From the NCBI GenBank assembly GCA_001768675.1, contig MELN01000071.1, positions 29,465 to 52,175 of the forward strand: a stretch of 22,711 bases of DNA, read 5' to 3'. Positions 14,293 to 21,908 of this stretch are shown piece by piece. The notes beneath the pieces are model-generated. The model was not told the origin of the DNA. It made no database searches and was given only the letters and a program-made list of their open reading frames with translations. The position numbers were made by a program, and so were the translations under genes. Every line of letters begins with the position of its first letter. Within the stretch, counting starts at the first letter, position 1. Source of the DNA: Actinobacteria bacterium RBG_16_64_13 (lineage in GTDB: Bacteria; Actinomycetota; Thermoleophilia; RBG-16-64-13).

Positions 14293-15360
14293 ATGGCCGC
14301 GGCCGGCCCAAGCCCGTTCGGGGTCATCGAGCGCTACCGCGAGTACCTGCCGCTCAAGCCCGAGACCGTTCCGGCCACACTCGGCGAGGGAAGCACGCCT
14401 CTGATTCCAGCGGCTTGGCTCAGCTCCCAGCTCGGATGCCGCGTGTATCTGAAATACGAAGCGGTCAACCCCACCGGCTCCTTCAAAGACCGGGGGATGA
14501 CCGTCGCCATCACCAAGGCCATGGAGGACGGCGCCAACGCCGTCATATGCGCCTCCACCGGCAACACCTCGGCTTCGGCCGCAGCGTACGCCGCCAGGGC
14601 GGGCATGCGCAGCGTCGTGCTCATCCCCGAGGGGAAGATCGCCATGGGCAAGCTGTCTCAGGCGCTGATGCACGGAGCGGTGGCCATCGCTATCGAGGGC
14701 AACTTCGATCTGGCACTCGAGTACGTCAAGGAGATCTCGGCCAGGCAGCCCATCACCTTGGTCAACTCGCTCAATCCCTACCGCATCGAGGGGCAGAAGA
14801 CGGCTGCCTTCGAGATCGTGGACAGCCTCGGCGACGCGCCGGCTATGCTGTCGATCCCGGTCGGAAACGCCGGCAACATCACCTCCTACTGGAAAGGGTT
14901 CCGGGAGTACAAAGACCACGGCATGGCCGAGAGGCTGCCTGTGGTCTGGGGATTCCAGGCCGAAGGTGCGAACCCGCTGGTGCGAGGAGAGATAGTCGAG
15001 CACCCGGAGACGGTGGCCACAGCCATCCGCATCGGCAATCCGGCCCGGGCGGAGGAAGCGCTTGCGGCGGCGCGGGATTCGGGCGGCGCCATACGTGACG
15101 TCACCGACGAGGAGATCCTGGCGGCTCAGCGCTTGCTTGCCCAGAAGGAAGGCGTGTTCTGCGAGCCGGCTTCGGCGGCCAGCGTCGCCGGGTTGCTCAA
15201 ATACGGCAGCTCGGGACTGCCGCTCGGCGACACGCTCGTCGCAGTGCTTACCGGCCATGGCCTCAAAGACCCGCAGACCGCCATCGACCAGTCGCGGGCC
15301 ATCATCCACTGCCCGGCCGACCTGGCCGCGGTGGAGGAGATCATAGGAAACGCCGAATAG
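14293..15360 (+). CDS. thrC: Threonine synthase
   Basis: The 355-residue PLP enzyme makes threonine from O-phosphohomoserine. It is of the short Bacillus/actinobacterial type. The PLP lysine is in NPTGSFKDRGM, the PLP phosphate loop is SIPVGNAGNI, and STGNTSASAAAYAARAG is the family signature. It is coupled to hom. The gene that normally follows in Actinobacteria, thrB (homoserine kinase), is absent, although its product is the ThrC substrate. Confidence 0.97.
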   Translation: MAAAGPSPFGVIERYREYLPLKPETVPATLGEGSTPLIPAAWLSSQLGCRVYLKYEAVNPTGSFKDRGMTVAITKAMEDGANAVICASTGNTSASAAAYAARAGMRSVVLIPEGKIAMGKLSQALMHGAVAIAIEGNFDLALEYVKEISARQPITLVNSLNPYRIEGQKTAAFEIVDSLGDAPAMLSIPVGNAGNITSYWKGFREYKDHGMAERLPVVWGFQAEGANPLVRGEIVEHPETVATAIRIGNPARAEEALAAARDSGGAIRDVTDEEILAAQRLLAQKEGVFCEPASAASVAGLLKYGSSGLPLGDTLVAVLTGHGLKDPQTAIDQSRAIIHCPADLAAVEEIIGNAE

Positions 15361-15375
15361 CGGGCTTGCCCGGAT

Positions 15376-16128
15376 ATGGACAACAAGAATCGCTCGTGCG
15401 TCATCGCTCACCTTTCCGATCTGCACACCGGATCCCAGTACTTCGTCCCCAACTTGCTCGACCGCACCCTTGTGGAGATCAACGATCTGGCGCCGGACAT
15501 GGTGGTGGTGACCGGCGATCTCACCAGCATGGGGTACCGGCAGGAGTTTCGCGAGGCCAGGGAGTACCTCGACCGCTTGACCTGTGCCGACGTGCTGGTA
15601 GTTCCGGGGAACCACGATAGCCGCAACGTGGGCTACGCCCATTTCGAACGACTGTTCGCCACAAGAGAGATGGTGATACGCAAGAACGGCGTTACCGTGG
15701 TCGGGGTGGATTCGACGGAGCCGGACCTCGACTATGGGCGGATCGGTAGGCATCGGTATCCCTGGATACGAGAGGCGTTCATGGAGCAGCCGGACGACTT
15801 CAAGATCTTCATGCTCCACCATCACCTGCTCCCCATCCCGGGAACCGGGCGGGAGCGGAACATCGTGAACGATGCCGGCGATGTGCTGGAGGTCCTGGTC
15901 GAATGCGGCGTGCACCTCGTCCTCTCGGGGCACAAGCATGTCCCCTACGCCTGGCGGCTCGAGAACATGTACGTGGTGAACGCCGGGACCGTGGCGACGC
16001 TCAGGCTGCGGGGCGACACCAAACCCTGCTACAACGTCATCGAGATCGCGGGCGACCGCGTGAAGATCTCGCGCCGCTACCCCTTTCACGGCGGCGAAGT
16101 CATCGTGGAGTTCGACGCAGGGCCATGA
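15376..16128 (+). CDS. Calcineurin-like metallophosphoesterase
   Basis: The 250-residue protein has every dinuclear-metal motif of the family in order: SDLH (D15, H17), TGDLT (D48), PGNHD (79-81), LHHH (148-150) and SGHKH (185-188). Members hydrolyse phosphodiesters or phosphomonoesters; CpdA-type cyclic-nucleotide phosphodiesterases are the nearest familiar form. Its last four bases (ATGA) overlap the start of the cyclic-2,3-diphosphoglycerate synthetase gene, so the two are translationally coupled. This makes a role in breaking down that cyclic phosphate worth considering, but the substrate is not shown by sequence. The ribosome site at 15376 is weak. Confidence 0.9.
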   Translation: MDNKNRSCVIAHLSDLHTGSQYFVPNLLDRTLVEINDLAPDMVVVTGDLTSMGYRQEFREAREYLDRLTCADVLVVPGNHDSRNVGYAHFERLFATREMVIRKNGVTVVGVDSTEPDLDYGRIGRHRYPWIREAFMEQPDDFKIFMLHHHLLPIPGTGRERNIVNDAGDVLEVLVECGVHLVLSGHKHVPYAWRLENMYVVNAGTVATLRLRGDTKPCYNVIEIAGDRVKISRRYPFHGGEVIVEFDAGP

Positions 16129-17510
16129 AACGCGCCGCCGTAGCTCTGATCGACGGCGAGCACTACCCTCCGGTGGTCGCCGATGCTCTGAGGCAGGCGG
16201 GAGACCGGTTCGATTTCCGTGCGGCGCTCTTTCTGGGGGGGACGGAGAAGATCGACGCCGAGGGCCTAGAACGGAGCGCTGAGGACCTCTACGGTCTGCC
16301 GGTGGTCTTCGACGCAGACATGTGCCGGGGGCTTGCCCGCGTCATCGAGGAGTTCCATCCGGAAGTGGTCGTTGACCTGAGCGACGAACCGGTGCTAGGA
16401 TACGAGCAGCGTTTCCGCCTTGCCAGCGAAAGCCTGGCACGAAACGTAGGCTACGAAGGTCCAGATTTTCACTTCAGCCCCGCGAGTAGAGATCGCCTCT
16501 GCAGAAGCCCTTCGCTCTCCGTCATCGGTACCGGGAAACGAGTGGGCAAGACGGCGGTCAGTGGATATGTCGCGCGGGTTCTTCAAGAAGTCTTCACCGG
16601 GCGGGATGGCGGCCCGGGGGTAGTGGTCGTGGCCATGGGACGCGGCGGCCCGGCGGTGCCTGAGATCATCGACGGGGCACGCAGCGCTCTGACCATCCGG
16701 GATCTGCTGGCATGGAGCCGGCAAGGCCGGCATGCAGCCTCCGATCACTTTGAGGACGCGGTGCTGAGCCGGGTCGTGACGGTCGGGTGCCGGCGGTGTG
16801 GCGGGGGAATGGCGGGCGAGCCGTTCGTCTCCAACGTCGCGGAAGGGGTCGAGCTTGCGAACAGCCTGGGTCCTGGTGTGGTGGTTCTCGAGGGGAGCGG
16901 CGCAGCCATTCCACCGGTGAGGTCCGATGCGTGTGTGCTGGTCGCCGGTGCGAACCAGCCGGTGGCGTCGATCACGGGCTACTTGGGGGCATACAGGCTG
17001 CTCATCAGTGATGCGCTGGTGCTGACGATGGCGGAGGAGCCGCTGGCCTCCGCCCAGAAGGTGCGTGAGGTCATGGAGAGGGTGGACTGGGTGAAGCCGG
17101 GTCTGGTCGTGATCCCCGCGGTCCTTAGGCCCCGGCCCGTGGAAACGGTCGAAGGCAAGAAGGTCGCCTTCTTCTCGACCGCACAGATCACGCAGGAGGC
17201 GGTGCTGCGAAGGTATCTGGAGGAGCGGTGGGGCTGCAGAGTTGAGTTGTTCTCGAACCACCTGGCAGACAGACCTGCTCTGAGGGCCGATCTCGACCGG
17301 CCGGAAATCTCGCGGGTCGATGTGTTGCTCACCGAGATCAAAGCGGCGGCCATCGACGTTGTGGCCGAGGCGGGCCAAGCGCGCGGATTGCCCGTCGTGG
17401 CTGTGGAGAACCTGCCGGTGGAAGTCCCGCCGGGGCGCGAGGGAGGTTTGGCGGCAATGATCGAGCGGTTGGCGGCAGTGGCGAGGGAGAGGTTCGAAAG
17501 CCGGGTGTGA
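16125..17510 (+). CDS. Cyclic 2,3-diphosphoglycerate synthetase
   Basis: The 461-residue protein is recognised as the ATP-dependent ligase that closes 2,3-diphosphoglycerate to cyclic 2,3-diphosphoglycerate, known from methanogens such as Methanothermus fervidus, whose enzyme is nearly the same length. The N-terminal region (about 1-125) begins AAVALIDGEHYPPVV. A P-loop GTGKRVGKTAVSG lies near residues 136-148, then VVVVAMGRGGPAVPE, VVLEGSGAAIPP and VAGANQPVASITGY as in the family. It contains one CRRCGG pair. The start overlaps the phosphoesterase stop as ATGA. The next gene encodes the kinase that makes its substrate, which strongly supports the assignment. Confidence 0.88.
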   Translation: MKRAAVALIDGEHYPPVVADALRQAGDRFDFRAALFLGGTEKIDAEGLERSAEDLYGLPVVFDADMCRGLARVIEEFHPEVVVDLSDEPVLGYEQRFRLASESLARNVGYEGPDFHFSPASRDRLCRSPSLSVIGTGKRVGKTAVSGYVARVLQEVFTGRDGGPGVVVVAMGRGGPAVPEIIDGARSALTIRDLLAWSRQGRHAASDHFEDAVLSRVVTVGCRRCGGGMAGEPFVSNVAEGVELANSLGPGVVVLEGSGAAIPPVRSDACVLVAGANQPVASITGYLGAYRLLISDALVLTMAEEPLASAQKVREVMERVDWVKPGLVVIPAVLRPRPVETVEGKKVAFFSTAQITQEAVLRRYLEERWGCRVELFSNHLADRPALRADLDRPEISRVDVLLTEIKAAAIDVVAEAGQARGLPVVAVENLPVEVPPGREGGLAAMIERLAAVARERFESRV

Positions 17511-17553
17511 CCGAGTGGCCGCTCTAGACGAGGCTGGGGAACTGGGAGGCGCG

Positions 17554-18495
17554 GTGTCGGAGCCTGGATGGCTTCCTCTGCAGTTGGTCAGCGAAGGGAA
17601 TAAGGTCCCCTTCTCAAAGGGACTGTTGGCGACGACGCTGACAGCCACCGGGTTGCCACCCGAGCGGGCGTTCGTCGTGGCGATGGACGTGGAACGTCAT
17701 CTGTCGCAACGGCCGGACCGCGATATCCCGGTGGACCAACTGAGGCAGGAGGTAGAGGTCTGTCTCGCGGAGATCGAGGGTGACCGGTATCTGCGGCGAT
17801 ATCGCCTGTGGAACCGCTTGGCACGGGAAGACAAACCAGTGGTCGTACTGATAGGCGGGGCGACGGGCGTGGGCAAGAGCACCATCGCGGCCCGGGTAGC
17901 CGACAGGCTAGGGGTGATACGGATCATTTCGACCGACTCGATAAGGGAAGTGATGCGGGCCTTCTTCTCAGAGAGCCTTATGCCGGCCATCCATCACTCC
18001 TCCTATGAGGCGGGGAGGGGCGTGCGCATCCCGCTGGGATCCGGTTTTGACTCGCACGTCGTGGGCTTCATGGAGCAGGTGGACGTGGTCAACGTCGGGG
18101 TGCTGGCGATCCTCGACAGGGCGATAAAGGAACGGACCAGCATGGTAGTGGAAGGCGTGCACATGGTCCCAGGCATGCTTGCGTCGGCGGGAGTGCGAGA
18201 GAGGATGTCGGAGGTTCTGCTGCTTCAGATGGTCGTCGCAGTGAACGACGCCGCTCTGCACCGCGGCCACTTCTTGGTGCGGGAGCAGGAGACTTCCGGC
18301 CGGCGCGCGATCGCCCGCTACCTGAAAGGGTTCGACGAGATACGGAGGATCCAGGATTTCATCCTCGAACGCGCGGAGGCGGAGGGCACGCTGGTCGTGA
18401 ACAACGTGAGCATCGACGACACGGTGAACCTGGTCGTGGATGCGCTATACGGCGTCATAGACAAGACCGAGGAGGGTAACGGTGCCGGAGAGTGA
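17554..18495 (+). CDS. 2-Phosphoglycerate kinase
   Basis: The protein (313 residues from the preferred start) has an N-terminal ATP-cone-like domain (KVPFSKGLLATTLTATGLPPE). A P-loop kinase domain follows with IGGATGVGKST at about 100-110, then ISTDSIREVMR and VVEGVHMVPG. This is the layout of archaeal 2-phosphoglycerate kinase (about 300 residues), which phosphorylates 2-phosphoglycerate to 2,3-diphosphoglycerate. Two GTG starts are possible. That at 17554 has GGGAGG four bases upstream and gives the family length; that at 17515, five bases after the previous stop, has no ribosome site but would keep the genes tighter. The 3' end overlaps the GlpX-like gene by 14 bases. Confidence 0.88.
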   Translation: MSEPGWLPLQLVSEGNKVPFSKGLLATTLTATGLPPERAFVVAMDVERHLSQRPDRDIPVDQLRQEVEVCLAEIEGDRYLRRYRLWNRLAREDKPVVVLIGGATGVGKSTIAARVADRLGVIRIISTDSIREVMRAFFSESLMPAIHHSSYEAGRGVRIPLGSGFDSHVVGFMEQVDVVNVGVLAILDRAIKERTSMVVEGVHMVPGMLASAGVRERMSEVLLLQMVVAVNDAALHRGHFLVREQETSGRRAIARYLKGFDEIRRIQDFILERAEAEGTLVVNNVSIDDTVNLVVDALYGVIDKTEEGNGAGE

Positions 18496-19516
18496 GGGTC
18501 GGTGCATCTGCGGCCGTTTCGTTGCCGCGACAGAAGCGGCAGCCCTTGCCGCCGCGCGCTGGGTGGGAAAAGGCGACGGCTTGGCAGCCGACCACGCGGC
18601 TAGGGAGGCTATGGCTGCCGTGTTCGCCGAGATGCCTGTAAGAGCGCGCGTCGTGGCGGGCCGCAGCGGTGATCGCGAGCAGAACATCCTCCGCGTCGGC
18701 GCGGGACTGGGGAAGGAGTTCGGGCCCTGGTTCACGAGCTCGATGAACGTGGAGGATGGCCTGGACGATCGAGCTGACGCCTGGGACCTCGCCGTGGATG
18801 CCCTGCAGGCGCCTAATGCTCTGGCCCGGGGCATGGATGGGGCTCTGGCCATGATCGCCGCGGGACCCCCGGGCAGCCTGATGCCGGTTCCCGAGATGTA
18901 CATGCAGAAGCTGGTAGTCCCTACTCAGGCCGCCGCGGCGATCGACCTCGACGCGCCCGTGGAGGAGAACATCAAGGCAGTCGCTGCCGCGTTGGGGCGG
19001 CGAGAAGAAGACCTGGTGGTGGTAGTCCTGGACCGACCGCGCCACGAGCAGTTGATCGCGCAGATCAAGCGGTGCGGAGCACGGGTGGGCCTCATTGTCG
19101 ACGGGGACGTGTCGGCCGGGTTGGCGGCGGCATCCGGTGATTCCGGTGTGGATATGTACATCGGCATAGGGGGCTCTACGGAAGGGATCCTCACGGCGGC
19201 GGCGTTGCGCTCTCTGGGGGGCGAGATGCAGGCCCGATTCTGGCCCGTGTCGCGGCATCAGGTCGAACTGGTCACCATCGCGGGCATCGCCGATATAGAG
19301 GCCCGTCTGACCAGCCGGGACATGGCCGGCGAGGGCGTGTTAGTGGTAGCCACAGCGGTGACAGGGGCCAGATTCTTGAGAGCGGTCGATGCGCAACCCG
19401 ACGGGATCCGCACCGAGAGCATGGTGCTGTGTTCCAGGTGCTGTGCTATACGCAAGATACAGACCATCCATCGGTCGACGAACGGGGGACAAAGGGTGAA
19501 CCTTGGGGCCAGATAA
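18482..19516 (+). CDS. GlpX-like (class II fructose-1,6-bisphosphatase family) protein with altered active site
   Basis: The 344-residue protein aligns with GlpX throughout: ATEAAALAAARWVGKGD, PEMYMQKLVV, VVLDRPRHEQLI, VDGDVSAG, GIGGSTEGILTAAAL, and an IRKIQTIH tail. GlpX hydrolyses fructose-1,6-bisphosphate in gluconeogenesis. Compared with E. coli GlpX (remembered residues D33, E57, D85, E88, T90, E213), D37, D106 and E234 are kept. The GEGE motif is GRSG here, so E57 becomes R61. The DPIEGT motif is DALQAP, so E88 becomes Q109 and T90 becomes P111. About 20 extra residues precede that motif. It may lack classical activity or act on another phosphate. The GTG start has GAGGAGGG five bases upstream and overlaps the kinase gene. 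Confidence 0.88.
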   Translation: MPESEGRCICGRFVAATEAAALAAARWVGKGDGLAADHAAREAMAAVFAEMPVRARVVAGRSGDREQNILRVGAGLGKEFGPWFTSSMNVEDGLDDRADAWDLAVDALQAPNALARGMDGALAMIAAGPPGSLMPVPEMYMQKLVVPTQAAAAIDLDAPVEENIKAVAAALGRREEDLVVVVLDRPRHEQLIAQIKRCGARVGLIVDGDVSAGLAAASGDSGVDMYIGIGGSTEGILTAAALRSLGGEMQARFWPVSRHQVELVTIAGIADIEARLTSRDMAGEGVLVVATAVTGARFLRAVDAQPDGIRTESMVLCSRCCAIRKIQTIHRSTNGGQRVNLGAR

Positions 19517-19563
19517 CAGGACCTTGCCAAGTGACGAGACCGGATATGACAAGACGACCGCGA

Positions 19564-19620
19564 ATGAAGAAGAGGTACATGATCATGGAACCCGACCGGA
19601 GAACAAGACCATGGCGATAG
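19564..19620 (+). other. Possible 18-codon leader ORF overlapping the rho start
   Basis: An ATG-started frame would encode MKKRYMIMEPDRRTRPWR and end with TAG at 19618-19620, ten bases past the rho ATG at 19611, so the two frames overlap. An in-frame ATG also lies at 19546. There is no convincing ribosome site. E. coli rho has an Arg-rich leader peptide (rhoL), which is the only reason to note it. Confidence 0.2.
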
Positions 19621-20861
19621 CCGAACTCGAGCCGAAGCTCCTTTCCGACCTGCATATGGTGGCGGGAGAGCTCGGCATCAAGAACTTCCGAAAGTACTCG
19701 AAGCAGGATCTCATCATGAAGATCCTGAACGAGCAGTCCCAGGACAGGGGACTCCAGTTCCGTACCGGGCTGCTCGATATCCTGCCCGACGGATACGGCT
19801 TTCTGCGAACTCAGGGGTACACGCAGTCCGACTCCGACATCTACGTGTCCCTCTCGCAGATCCGCCGTTTCAAGCTGCGCCGGGGCGACGAGATCACCGG
19901 CCAGGTGAGGACTCCGCGTGACAACGAGAAGTACCATGCCCTGTTGAAGATCCAGACTGTTAACGGCATCGATCCCGAGCAGGCGCGTCACCGCCCGACA
20001 TTTGATTCGTTGACGCCCCTCTTCCCGGACGAGCGGCTTCGTCTGGAGACGACTCCGGACCGAATCGCCGCGCGGGTCATGGACATAATGAGCCCTCTGG
20101 GCAAAGGGCAGAGGGGCCTCATCGTATCGCCGCCCAAAGCAGGTAAGACCACCATCCTCAAGGACCTCGCGCACGCCATCGCGACCAACAACCCCGAGGT
20201 GCACCTGCTGGTGCTGCTCGTCGACGAGCGCCCCGAGGAAGTCACGGACATGGAGCGCACGGTTGCCGGCGAGGTCGTCGCCTCGACCTTCGACCAACCG
20301 GGCGAGAACCACGTGCAGGTCACCGAGTTGGTGCTCGAGCGCGTGAAGCGTCTGGTGGAAGTGGGCAAGGACGTGGTCGTGCTTCTTGATTCCATCACGC
20401 GCATGGCCCGCGCCTACAACCTGCAGGCGCCCGCCAGCGGCCGCATTCTGTCCGGTGGTGTCGATTCCACCGCCCTCTATCCGCCGAAGAAGTTCTTCGG
20501 CGCAGCGCGCAACATCGAGGAAGGCGGCTCGCTGACTATCGTCGCCACGGCTCTCGTGGAGACCGGCTCCCGCATGGACGAGGTCATCTTCGAGGAGTTC
20601 AAAGGCACCGGCAACTGGGAAGTCCGTCTTACCCGGCAGCTGGCCAACAAGCGGGTGTTCCCGGCCATCGACATCGAGAACTCCGGGACCCGCAAAGAGG
20701 AACTCCTGATGGACGACGCCGAGGCCAAGATGGTGTGGAAACTGCGGGGGGTCCTTCACGCGCTCGACCCCAACGCCGCCATCGAGCTCCTCATCGGCAA
20801 GTTGAAAGAGACGAAGTCGAACACCGAGTTCCTCGATCAGATGCGGAAGAACTCCCGCTAA
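19611..20861 (+). CDS. rho: Transcription termination factor Rho
   Basis: The 416-residue hexameric RNA helicase ends transcription at untranslated RNA. The N-terminal Rho_N helix bundle ends in FRKYSKQDLIMKIL. The cold-shock-like RNA-binding domain contains GLLDILPDGYGFLR and IYVSLSQIRRFKLRRGD. The ATPase core has the Walker A SPPKAGKTT, LVDERPEEVTDM, Walker B VVVLLDSITRMARAYN, GGVDSTALYPPKKFFGAARN and the C-terminal GTRKEELL. At this length it resembles E. coli and Bacillus Rho and lacks the long basic N-terminal insertion of mycobacterial Rho. The ATG at 19611 has GGAGA eight bases upstream. A TTG at 19503 would add 36 residues unlike the family and is less likely. Confidence 0.97.
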   Translation: MAIAELEPKLLSDLHMVAGELGIKNFRKYSKQDLIMKILNEQSQDRGLQFRTGLLDILPDGYGFLRTQGYTQSDSDIYVSLSQIRRFKLRRGDEITGQVRTPRDNEKYHALLKIQTVNGIDPEQARHRPTFDSLTPLFPDERLRLETTPDRIAARVMDIMSPLGKGQRGLIVSPPKAGKTTILKDLAHAIATNNPEVHLLVLLVDERPEEVTDMERTVAGEVVASTFDQPGENHVQVTELVLERVKRLVEVGKDVVVLLDSITRMARAYNLQAPASGRILSGGVDSTALYPPKKFFGAARNIEEGGSLTIVATALVETGSRMDEVIFEEFKGTGNWEVRLTRQLANKRVFPAIDIENSGTRKEELLMDDAEAKMVWKLRGVLHALDPNAAIELLIGKLKETKSNTEFLDQMRKNSR

Positions 20862-20878
20862 GACCCGGGAGAGCGACT

Positions 20879-20926
20879 GTGACGGCGTGGATCGGCATCG
20901 AGAGCCTCCCGATGTGCCACTACTGA
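20879..20926 (+). other. Possible micro-ORF between rho and panC
   Basis: A GTG with GGGAGAG five bases upstream opens 15 codons, MTAWIGIESLPMCHY, ending in tandem TGA TGA stops. The ribosome site is better than those of several real genes here, but the frame is very short. It could be a micropeptide, a coupling ORF or chance. Confidence 0.25.
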
Positions 20927-20956
20927 TGACCAGCCAGTGAGCGGGGGGTGCGAGCG

Positions 20957-21814
20957 ATGAGCAGGACGATCCCCTGTGCCACCACGATCGCCGAGATCAG
21001 AGCGACACTCGGGCAGTCGCGGGACCGAGGCGCGACCGTTGGGCTGGTGCCCACTATGGGGGCGCTGCACGAGGGACATCTGTCCCTGATCAGAGCGGCC
21101 CGGGCGGAGAACGACGTCGTCGTGGTTTCCATCTTCGTGAACCCCACGCAGTTCGGGCCGAACGAGGACCTCAAGCACTACCCGCGTGATCTTGCGGGCG
21201 ACCGGGCGCTTAGCGCGGAGGCCGGCGCCGATGTGATCTTCAACCCGCCCGAGGAGGAGATGTATCCCGGGACCTTTTCCACATGGGTGGAGGTCGAGGG
21301 CCTTACCGACGGGCTTTGCGGCCGGTCGCGGCCAGGCCACTTTCGCGGGATGTGCACGGTGGTGACTAAGCTGTTCAACATCTGTCAGCCCGACCGGGCG
21401 TACTTCGGCGAGAAGGACGCTCAGCAACTCGCGGTCATCGCGCGCATGGCGCGGAACCTGGACATGGCGGTCCAGATCGTCCCCTGTCCGACAGTGCGAG
21501 AGCCTGACGGCTTGGCCATGAGCTCGCGGAACGCGCGCTTGGCGCCAGAGCAACGGGCGCAGGCGCCGGCACTCTACGAGGCGCTGAACGCCGCGAGGGT
21601 CCTGGTAGGCGCAGGGCAGCGGAGCACTGCCGTGCTCGACCGAGCCATGCGCTCGATCTTGGCCGAGGCTTCTCTGGGGGAGATCGACTACCTTGAGATC
21701 GTTGGGGCGGACGATCTCGTGCCCGTGCCTACCATCGCCGGGGAGTGCCTGATAGCCATGGCTGTGCGCTTCGGGCCGGTCCGGCTCATCGACAATATCA
21801 GGGTCCAGGGCTGA
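20957..21814 (+). CDS. panC: Pantothenate synthetase
   Basis: The 285-residue enzyme joins pantoate and beta-alanine using ATP, the last step of vitamin B5 synthesis. It carries the HIGH-type motif LVPTMGALHEGHLSLI, SIFVNPTQFGPNEDL, GRSRPGHFRGMCTVV, YFGEKDAQQ and the KMSKS-type AMSSRNARL. The ATG at 20957 lies eight bases after GGGGGG; a GTG at 20948 sits inside that site and is less likely. It ends the long + strand run and converges with the SDR gene. No other pan gene is in the window. Confidence 0.97.
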   Translation: MSRTIPCATTIAEIRATLGQSRDRGATVGLVPTMGALHEGHLSLIRAARAENDVVVVSIFVNPTQFGPNEDLKHYPRDLAGDRALSAEAGADVIFNPPEEEMYPGTFSTWVEVEGLTDGLCGRSRPGHFRGMCTVVTKLFNICQPDRAYFGEKDAQQLAVIARMARNLDMAVQIVPCPTVREPDGLAMSSRNARLAPEQRAQAPALYEALNAARVLVGAGQRSTAVLDRAMRSILAEASLGEIDYLEIVGADDLVPVPTIAGECLIAMAVRFGPVRLIDNIRVQG

Positions 21815-21815
21815 C

Positions 21816-21839
21816 CGCCGCCGGCAAGGGCGGGCGGCG
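21816..21839. terminator. Possible hairpin terminator between convergent panC and SDR genes
   Basis: CGCCGCC (21816-21822) pairs perfectly with GGCGGCG (21833-21839) around a 10-base loop, starting two bases after the panC stop. There is no T-tract, so it is a weak intrinsic terminator at best and may be only a 3'-end stabilising stem. Confidence 0.3.
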
Positions 21840-21908
21840 CCTCGCGTCCGACCGGCCGTCCACAGCGCGCCGAAGTGCGCCGCGTTCCGCCGGCGGGGCT
21901 CCGACCGG

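Noticed and set aside
14191..16089. 632-codon open frame on the minus strand
   Set aside because: It lies antisense to thrC and the phosphoesterase, both clearly real; it is an open frame caused by high GC and has no recognisable domain.
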